DNA of 64,000 nt from Diphasiastrum complanatum (lineage: Eukaryota; Streptophyta; Lycopodiopsida; Lycopodiales; Lycopodiaceae), in assembly GCA_029204225.1 (NCBI GenBank), contig CM055111.1, positions 26,507,540 through 26,571,539 on the forward strand, read 5' to 3'. The translations under genes were made by a program, and so were the position numbers. Below the pieces are notes generated by a model, which saw nothing but the letters and a program-made list of their open reading frames with translations, was not told the origin of the DNA and searched no databases. Below are positions 54,580 to 64,000 of this stretch, in pieces (position 1 is the stretch's first letter; each line of letters opens with the position of its first letter).

Positions 54580-55500
54580 GTATTGCCCTTGCTTCCTAGT
54601 TTTAGCAAGTTCAAGGACTATCTACCCACTAATCTAACCATCCACCCTAAAGGAATGGTGTCATCGATCATAATCGTACCAAAAAAAATGGCAAGACGCG
54701 CACCTGTGTGCATTTGAAGGCCTTGAATGCAGCTACCTCAAAGGATCACTTTCCTTTACCTTTCACTAAGAGTGTAATGATTACATTGCTAGTGCCAAAG
54801 CATACAATATTATAGATGGTTTGAGTGAATTCAATCAAGTGAAGAATGCATCGAAAGATCAAACATTTGCCACTGCATGGAAAACCTATGCATACAAAGT
54901 AATGCCATTTGGATTATGTAATGTGCTAAGTACTTTCCAATGCGTCATGCAATTTGCTTTCAAGGATTAATGCAAAAATTCTTGGAAATTTATTTGGATG
55001 ATCTTTGTGTCCGTGGGATGGATGAAGACCACTTAAACTAGCTTGAGAAAGTTTGTGCTCAGTGTCGAAAATCTCTTTAAACCCAGAGAAGTGTCAAATA
55101 TGGATCACGCATGGCATAGTGTTGGGGCATGTGATTTCATGACATGGCATTGCTACGAATCTTTTCAAAATCAGAGTTGGCATTGTTATGGATCTTCCAC
55201 CACCATGCACAATAAGAGAAGTTTATATATATATAAGCTTACCATTATCTTGATATTAATATGAACACACATTTTGCAAGCAAGATCACTAGCCATTGTT
55301 GCATCTAATGAACAAAAGCTTGTAACATAGGTCGAATCATGAGATGGCTACTCTTGTTATCAGAATTTGATTTCCGTGTGGTAGTGCGAAAGGGTAAACA
55401 TCATTGTATAGCAGATCATGTTTCAAAGATTCAATCTACACCTACGAATACTGAAGTAGATGATGATCTTCCTGATGCAACAAAAAGCCCAATTGATTAA
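54580..55500 (+). pseudogene. Athila-like RT/RNase H fragment
   Basis: Reads SSIIIVPKKNGKTRTCVHLK, ALNAATSKDHFPLPFTKSV, IIDGLSEFNQVKNASKDQ, YAYKVMPFGLCN and, in a shifted frame, FLEIYLDDLCV, then an RNase H end (VVVRKGKHHCIADHVSKIQS). The motifs match the RT of the 20160-32574 element closely, so it is the same family. After VDDDLPDAT it passes directly into a polypurine-tract-like and LTR-like sequence: integrase and the extra ORF were deleted. Many stops. Confidence 0.87.
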
Positions 55501-55552
55501 TAAATGAATGTATGTCGGTGTTGTGGGACTATCACCATTTTCGATGGAAGAT

Positions 55553-55772
55553 ACTATTGGGGCTTGGTGGTACATCATAATCCATACTTATATATAGATC
55601 TGATAGATCTAGATTAGTGAATAAGTGTGAGGGATTTGGCACCTTATGTGCGTAAATCCAATCCAATGATAAAAGTGATTTTTTAGGCCATTTGCTAGAG
55701 GCCTAAAAGTCAAGTTAGTGAGTAAAGGAGAATATCCAACCATTTTTCAAACTCAAATAATAATAAGATAAG
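55553..55772 (+). repeat. partial LTR of the Athila-like family
   Basis: Starts TATTGGGGCTT after GATGGAAGATAC. Shares AATAAGTGTGAGGGATTTGG, GGCCTAAAAGTCAAGTTAGT and flanking text with the LTR at 31816. Cut off near 55772 where another gypsy fragment begins. Confidence 0.8.
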
Positions 55773-56889
55773 CTTAAGACGACTTTTACGACTCCATTCA
55801 GCACATATGCTTATCATGTCATGCCGTTTGGACTTTGTAATGCCCCAGGCACATACCAGAGGTTTATGAATGAATCCTTTGAAAACCTGGTGTCTGATCA
55901 CATTAAGGTGTTTATGGATGACATCTGTATAGCAACCAACAATATTGAAGATCATATCAGAGTACTCAAGGAATGTTTTGAAGTGTGCAGAGAAAAGTCT
56001 GTAGCACTAAATCCTAGGAAATGTCTTTTTTGTGGTTCCATACGGTATTCTCCTTGGACATGTTATAAGCAAGGATGGGATAACTACCGATCCAGCTAAA
56101 GTCCAGGGTGTTAGAGAGATGCCTGCCCCCATTAATGTAAAAGGTGTCAGATCCTTTTAAGGGAGTGTAGGGTATTATAGGAGATTCTTAAAAGATTATA
56201 GCAAGATCACTTTGCCTTTAGTAGAGCTCCTTGCAAAAGATAAACCCTTCTTGTGGACTGAGGAGTGTCAGTATATGTTTGATCATATGAAAGATGCCTT
56301 GACGATTCTCAGACCGCGCAAATGGGACAAAGAATTCCATCTTATTGTTACTGCTGGACCTTTGGCCCTAAAATGTGCCTTGTTCTAGATTGAGGAACCA
56401 AAAATGTTACACCCCATAGCCTTTGTTGGTGTCAAGTTGAAGAGTGCCGAAACTAGATACAATTATGGAGAAAGAGTGTGCCTAGTGGTACATTTTACTG
56501 TGTCTAAGTTCAGACACTATCTTATCCTTCGGAAAGTAGTCATTTATGCTCCTACCACTGCTATTAAACTCATGTTGAACAAACTTCACCCGCCAGATAG
56601 ACTTGTCAAGTGGCTTGTTGTTCTAGAAGAATTCAATTATGAGTTGAGAAACAAACCGCCCAAAGCCAAAAATTTGGTGGATTGTCTATGTGATTATAGC
56701 CTGGTAGAGGAAGATGACCTTGAGATAGAAAGTCAAGAGAAGAAAGTAGATGACCTGATTTCTCCATTAGTGAGACTCTTGAAAGAGGGTGAATCTTTTA
56801 CTTGGACTAAAGAGAACCAGAAAGCCTTCGAACAATTGATTGGCTTGGTCTCTACGATCGATCAGTCTCAAGAATTTATGTTAGTTTGA
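55773..56889 (+). pseudogene. second gypsy RT/RNase H fragment, different lineage
   Basis: Reads TTFTTPFSTYAYHVMPFGLC, NAPGTYQRFMNESFENL and KVFMDDICIATNN (active site FMDD), NPRKCLFCG, then after stops GYYRRFLKDYSKI-like sequence and the RNase H piece at 56404-56889 (HPIAFVGVKLKSAETRYNYG, SKFRHYLILRKVVIYAP). RNase H normally has Asp after YA in this block; here it is Pro-Thr-Thr. The wording of the motifs differs from the Athila-like family, so this is another gypsy lineage. Broken by stops and shifts; an open tail runs to 56889. Confidence 0.85.
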
Positions 56890-56967
56890 ACTGTAATCGA
56901 GATATAGATTGACTCCTTTACCATTTTCTTCGCATCGATAACTTGTTTAGGGGTCATTTTATATCCC

Positions 56968-58584
<1,617 letters not shown>

Positions 58585-59457
58585 TGTAACCGCCAACTTA
58601 ATGGTTTCAGCTGAAGACCTCGAAGATGAAGGAGAAATGTTCGCGGACAGGAGGAGCTCAACCGAAAGGCTGAAGGTTGGATGATGGTGGACGAAGGTAA
58701 AACAGTTGGGACCAATTCGAAGACCGAATGACGGCCGATGTTCGGGACACCCGAAGACCAAATTCTTTCGGTTCTTCACGCTCCAAGTACAGGAAAATCA
58801 AAGAAATACCATAAAGTACAATCTCTTGATCTGATTCTAATGACGTCATCCAAAGGAACGTTATGACGTGCCTAATCAGCCGTTCTTGTAATATGTGATT
58901 AGTTTTTAGATTGCTTAATCTATCAATCTAGATGTTATTCTGAATATATGATGACTATGTAGAAGCAAGGTAGAACATCATATTGGTAGTATACCAAATG
59001 TAAGCTGAGCATCGTGTAGCCAGCTAATGTTCAAGAAGTCCGCTAGTAAGCGTGACAAGTTTTGATTTGTGAAAGATAGAGTTTCTTTCGTGTCGACGCG
59101 CTATGTGGTATGTCACAACAACGCTTAAGGAATTCTTTGATAATGCAGTAGATGTTTTATATGCAGATGAGTTTCTTGTCTTGAACACGATCGAATGCTT
59201 GATTGTCTGATAGTTGTATGTTTGTAATCAACTGGTTTAATTTTATTCCACACATTGGTTTTGTCTTGTTGAATGCATAAACAAATTATACATAGGAAAA
59301 ATTACACACCTTGGAGGATTGTAGATCCTATCACAGAGGGTAGTAGACCCGAGGACAGAATTGAATTCCATCTGGGTTCATTTCTGTGAAAATCTCAAGA
59401 GTGGTGTTAGAGTGTTTGACTTTTTAGATATCAACTCGGCTGTGTGTGGTTTTCTCA
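58585..59457 (+). repeat. 5' LTR of a copia element
   Basis: Starts TGTAACCGCC and ends TTTTCTCA, four bases before the primer site. It is the complete version of the LTR split by the LARD at 39.6/45.5 kb. Contains the palindromic ATGACGTCAT (about 58840-58849), a possible bZIP-type site. Confidence 0.85.
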
Positions 59458-59461
59458 ACTG

Positions 59462-59473
59462 TGGTATCAGAGC
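59462..59473 (+). other. primer binding site, initiator-Met tRNA type
   Basis: TGGTATCAGAGC, the perfect plant copia site. Confidence 0.92.
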
Positions 59474-59583
59474 AACGAGCTCATATCCGAGAGCTCTGAT
59501 ATAGCTCAAGAGCTATCAGATCTAGGAGACAAGCATTTAAAACAAGAAACTAGAAGAATAAATGAAGAACACAATCTACATAA

Positions 59584-61060
59584 ATGGCATCAATCAGTAG
59601 TATACAGTCAAAGATCTGCACAATCTTCGACTCAACCGGGTCGAACTTCCTAGCATGGAAGGTAAAGACCTCTGTCATATTGAAGGGAGAAGGGTTATGG
59701 CCTTGGGTAGATGGCACCGAAGAGATGCCTACAACCACCGACAAAGAGCTACGAGAATGGAGAGAGAAGAACGACAAGACAGTAGCCGTGTTGTCATCAT
59801 CCATCAAAGATAGCCTGACACTTGCCCTCACGACACTCTCTTATGCAAGAGAGATGTGGGATACATTGCTTACCAAATTTTAGACAAAATCATGCAGCCA
59901 TATCATGCTTCTTGAAGATCAGTTGACGAATCTGCGATGGGATGGCAGAGACCTTACCTCCTTTATCAGAAAGATGAAGGATCTGTTCCTTTCATTACAT
60001 AATGACGGAACAAAGAATGCAGTATCAACGGAGAAGTAGCTCACCTACTTGTTATGTGCTTTATCGAGATCTTTCCAGACAACCCGAACATTGCTAGCAA
60101 AGGATCCAGCGATGACACTCTAAAAGGCAGTGATTGAGATTCGAGAAGAACTCGAAGCGTGAGCACCTTGATCATAAGGACACTTCTAATCAAGCTCTCT
60201 ACAACAACAAGGAGAAACAAAAGAAGAAGTTCAAGCCTAAGAGGGAGTCAGATCGAAGCATGATCAAGACCAACAAAACAAAAGGAGCCAACAAAGGCAG
60301 TTGGAAAAACAAAGAAAAGCCGAAATCGCAGAATGGCGACAAGAAAATATGCGTAAGTTCAAATGCGAAGGACATACAACTGATTCGTGTTGGCTCAATC
60401 CGAGGATTGAATGTATCCATTGTCACAAGAAGGGTCATGCAGCCATTGACTAGTACCAAAACCCGAAGAACAAGCAGCCACAAGGCAAACATGAGAATAA
60501 TAATAGTTCATCCGTCGAAGAGCCAGAAAGTTCAAAGATGGGTGAAGAAAGATCGAACAACGGAAATTCGACGACCTATCTCTATACAGCCGTGTGTGCA
60601 ACATCAACGTCTGACACACAAGAGGTAATCCTTGATTCAGGCAACCTCTCACTTCGTCACGTCTAGAAGAATAATGGCCGATTTTTGCCATATAGATCCA
60701 TTAAGATTTATAGTTCTTGGAGACGGATCAAAACACTGAGTGAATGGTATTGGTTCATTGTGGCTCAACACAAGCGGCAAAGACCGACGACTAGACGATG
60801 TTCTATTCATGCCCACACTGCAACAAGACTTGCTATCAGTCGCAAGAATAGCAGATGCTGAGATGTGTGTGACATTTTCAAACGAAAACATTTAATGTCG
60901 TTGATGTCAGCACCAATACGCTAACCATGCAAGGAAAACGCAAAGGCAACTTGTATCATTTGAAGGTATGTCTGCTGGCAGATCAAGCACACCAAACTCA
61001 TGATTTTGTAGATATTCTATGGCACGGGAGATTTTCTCTCTGATGAAAAGCGTTTATGGA
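59584..61060 (+). pseudogene. copia gag and protease, degenerate
   Basis: ATG at 59584 opens MASISSIQSKICTIF and STGSNFLAWKVKTSVILKGE, the copia gag start, intact for 99 codons to TAG at 59881. Beyond several stops come LLEDQLTNLRWDG, a gag zinc region (KCEGHTTDSCW, then CIHCHKKGHAAID), a protease start (VILDSGN) and LFMPTLQQDLLSVARIAD from the region before integrase. The reading fades near 61060. RT and the 3' LTR are absent. It is the same family as the minus-strand pieces at 39.3 and 44.9-46.4 kb. Confidence 0.87.
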
Positions 61061-62569
61061 GCTGTAAAGGCAAAAAGGAGGCTGCTCTGGTAGGGCGACC
61101 TAGATTCCAGAGGGTCGTGGACAGCCGTTGACAGATTATAGTACTGGATCAAGATTTCTAATGTAGCCAAAACAAAGGCCAGGATATTTACTGAAAAAGT
61201 GATGTATTTTTTTTCTCATAGAGCATCACTTTGGGATCTATAAATCGTTACAGGTGGGCGCATTGGTAAGGTGAGTGAGTCTACGGATGGCCGCAAACAA
61301 CCGTGAGATAGAGAGTGTAGTCTTATCGATCCACAAGAAACTGTCATAGAGGAGAGAGCTTCAAGAGGAGAGAAGAAAGCTCATGGAGAGGCCGCAGATC
61401 GCTCGCGTGCGTCCAAACAAAGTATTACCTTAGCGTGTTTTGGTGGCTCATGGATGCAGGAGAGCATTTTAGGTTTCAAGAAGGAGTCTAACCACATGAT
61501 AAGGTCCAAGATCGATCGACGGTCGAGATGTAGGACTCGAGGAGAAGGAGACACCTTTGGATCAAAATGGACCGATGGATGTGGGCTGAAAAGGCCCGAA
61601 GGGCTGTGAAGTGAGAAATGGCACTTCTCTTCAATAAAACTCCTCATTCTGAAAGACAATGAAAGGGCCCACCTGGTTAAATTCATTTTGAAGGGCAAAT
61701 TTCTTCATGCTGAAGAAATAGTTCATTTTTGAACTAGTTTTGTAAGGCCACTTTGGAAGTGGATGACTTTGGCTAGAAAGGGGCTTTTGGGGCCAAATAA
61801 AGGCCATTTTGGAGACTGTAAAAGCCTGCACAGAGCTGATGGATAGAGCAACGACATCATTAAGGGAGAAATACATTTTGATGCATTCTTGACACCGTTC
61901 TATGGAGCGGGAGATGCGTGATCCAATGAGGTACTTTGTGTGAAAGATTCAACTACTTTTGATCATTTTGTCAATATTTCCATATTTGGCATATTGAGGC
62001 CAAAACTTGTTTTAGACTTAGAGAATAACTTTTCAAAGTTCATTAGTCTAAATTTCATTTGAATAAAAACTTTTTGAAAGTGTGGAAAGTTTTGGAGGCG
62101 AGTTGTAGGAAATTCAAATTTGAATAATTGGGTACATTGAATCTAGACCCTAGTAGGGTTAGCATTTTGGAGGGAAAGCCAAGTGGGCAAATAGGGTTTG
62201 GACCTGTTATAAAAGGATGTAACTCATCAAGAGAGTGGTCTTCTCTCTTCTTGATCTCATTTCAATCTTATACATGGTTCTCTTGGGTTCTACTATCCAT
62301 TGGTGCACTATATTGGTGATTGCATGCAATTTTATGTGTAGAATGATTCATAAATGTTATTTTTGGTTTCACATGTGTGAATTACAGTAGCTTGCTAGTT
62401 TTGTATGGGTAGCAACAGTACTTTATCATTTCATTCAAGTTTTATCAAGTTCTATTAGTGATGCCAATTTTTCTACATTGGTGAGATTGGTAGTGTATTT
62501 CTCTTTTCTAACCAAAGATCTTTCAAGTTGATTGGATAACCCTCTTTGATACTCTTCAGAATCTGACCA
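61061..62569. other. unassigned region, possibly LTR sequence
   Basis: No coding motif. GGACCTGTTATAAAAGGATG (TATA-type box at 62207-62214) followed by a CT-rich stretch resembles an LTR promoter. Purine-rich sequence at 61300-61400. No matching second copy in the window. Confidence 0.4.
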
Positions 62570-62792
62570 CGCTTCCAAACCTGTGCATGGCTGCCCACGA
62601 CCAATTGATAGACTAGTTAATGCTAATCAACTAGTTAGTTAGTCTCTGTCATTGTTATTCATTTAAGCTGGGCATGAAGCCCGTTGAGCTTCCAGTTGGC
62701 AGCGCGAAAGATTCCTCTTCGTGTGTTTTCATTCTTTTCGTTTTTTTTCGTAGTTTTTGTTTTGCGTCCATCTTAGTTCACCATTTCTGACA
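62570..62792 (-). repeat. start of the 3' LTR of a minus-strand copia element
   Basis: Minus-strand start TGTCAGAAATGG at 62792, immediately after a purine-rich AGAGGGAG tract that follows the RNase H gene. The far end is not defined. Confidence 0.65.
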
Positions 62793-64000
62793 CTCCCTCT
62801 TGAACCTTGTAGCTTTGTTCGTTCAATCCAATTGCCTCTCTTTGCTTGGTAAAGAGTGGCTTGTCGAGCGGTTTTGTGAGGAGAACTGCAATCATTCTTT
62901 TTGATTTTATGAACTGGACCTGGAGCTCTCCTTTCGAGATCAAATCTTGAATGTGATGGTACTTCAGAGGAATGTGCTTCGTCTTTGAATGGAAGATAGG
63001 ATCCTAGGATAGATAGATGGCACTCTGGGAGTCCATCATCATCATGCTTGGCCCCTCTTGTGGTATTATGATTGCCTCCAACATCATCCACAGCCACACT
63101 ATCTCATTCGCCACTTTTGAGGCTGCGACATACTCAGCTTCACAAGAGGATTGAGCTACCAGAGTTTGCTTTTTGCATATCCAGCTAATTGCAGCTCTGC
63201 ACGCTATTGTACATCCTCCAGTAATGGACTTGTTGTCATCCTTGCAGCTCGCCCAGCTCGCATCACTGTAGTGATGCAGCTCGAATCCTTTCTCCTCATT
63301 TTTAGCTCTGTAGGTTAATCCAATATTCTGGGTACCCTTCAGATACTATAGGCATTTGGCCATTTGCCAATGTGCTAGACCAGGATTGGAACAAAATTGG
63401 CTCAATGTGTAAACATAGAAGGCCAGATCCGATCTGATACAAATTGTCAAGTACATCAGACTCCCGATTAAGTTCTGGTAGGGTATACCTGCCATCTTCT
63501 ATTCTTCTTCTTCTGTTTTTGGGCAATCCTGGTTCATGAGCTTGGCTCCAACTATCATTGGTGTGGATTTCTCTTTGCAATCCATCATGTGGTACTGCTT
63601 CAGCACTTTTCTGGCATATTCTGACTGACTCAAGTGCATTTCATGATTTGTTTGATCTCTTCTGATCTCCAGCCCTAGGCATTTTATTGATTCTCCAATA
63701 TCTGTGATTTTGTAGCTTTCAGAAATCTGACTCTTCGCATCTTTGATTAGCATCAAGGAATTTTCTATCATCAGTGAATCATCCACGAAAATGGTCAGTA
63801 TCACAAAATCCTTTCCTACTCTTTTGATGTAGACATTACAGTCTGGTTGAATAGGGTTGAAGTCTAGAGACTTCAAAAGACCATCAAGCTTTTTGTACCA
63901 GGCCTGTGATGATTGTTTTAGACCGTAGATGCATCTCTGCAATCGACAGACATATTGTCTATTGTCGGGGTCTTCATAGCCTTCAAGTTGCTTCATGAAG
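62793..64000 (-). pseudogene. copia RT and RNase H, runs off the window
   Basis: The frame enters at the window edge with MKQLEGYEDPDNRQYVCRLQ, then GLKQSSQAWYKKLDGLLKSL and the active site TIFVDDSLM (usual YVDD as FVDD), all open to 63499. After a stop come PYQNLIGSLMYL, HWQMAKCL, HHYSDASWASCKDDN, SSCEAEYVAASKVANEI, SQSAIYL, TKHIPLKYHHIQDLI and LTKPLDKPLFTKQRE. The RNase H catalytic Asp and Glu are kept. Only a few stops break it, so it is younger than most relics here. It ends in a polypurine tract and LTR start. Confidence 0.9.

Overview
The window is nuclear DNA of a land plant. Two spliced host genes with plant-type proteins, seryl-tRNA synthetase and the plastid-division protein PDV2, sit in a dense nest of plant retroelements (Athila-like Ty3/gypsy with an Asp-tRNA primer site, several Ty1/copia families with initiator-Met primer sites, LINEs), hAT/DUF659 relics and very long GA microsatellites. 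Which plant group it is cannot be settled from sequence alone. The repeat load, large introns and single PDV2-type gene would fit a large-genome species such as a fern or gymnosperm, but that is a guess.

Layout. 0.1-4 kb: LINE, hAT/DUF659 and copia fossils. 4.3-6.4 kb: a possible DNA transposon with CATAGATGC ends, arrays of CGTTTC and an acidic AT-hook reading frame. 8.3-12.2 kb (minus): the first four exons of cytosolic seryl-tRNA synthetase, with a LINE relic in intron 3 and a four-copy repeat in intron 1. No catalytic exon was found. 13.1-17.6 kb: a CACGTG-rich minisatellite next to a small LTR element (13896-16763) that contains a nested copia-type LTR. 20160-32574: a structurally complete Athila-like element with 5-bp target duplication CACTC, both LTRs, primer site, gag, protease, RT/RNase H, integrase and a roughly 1000-codon extra ORF with a long coiled coil between integrase and the 3' LTR. 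All frames carry stops or shifts, so it is dead now. 32.6-38.2 kb: two copia relics, one interrupted by two LTRs joined head to head as a long hairpin. 39.3-46.4 kb: a copia relic whose LTR is split by a large non-coding LTR element (LARD) with LTRs near 2 kb. 48202-52021 (minus): an apparently intact two-exon PDV2-like gene. 52.6-53.5 kb: GC-rich hairpin clusters between 57-bp direct repeats. 54.6-56.9 kb: two fused gypsy fragments. 57.0-57.1 kb: a 179-bp GA array. 58.6-61.1 kb: a copia LTR with gag. 62.6-64 kb (minus): a copia RT/RNase H end running off the window.

The two host genes are both on the minus strand and have no visible functional link. PDV2 looks functional: open frame, canonical splice sites, transmembrane segment and the terminal glycine that contacts ARC6 in the family. 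The seryl-tRNA synthetase is partial and may be a truncated copy. The best candidates for something undescribed are the accessory coiled-coil ORF of the Athila-like element and the repeated AACCTTCGCCGA-type motif found both in its leader and just before that ORF. No tRNA, rRNA, CRISPR array or organellar insertion was recognised.
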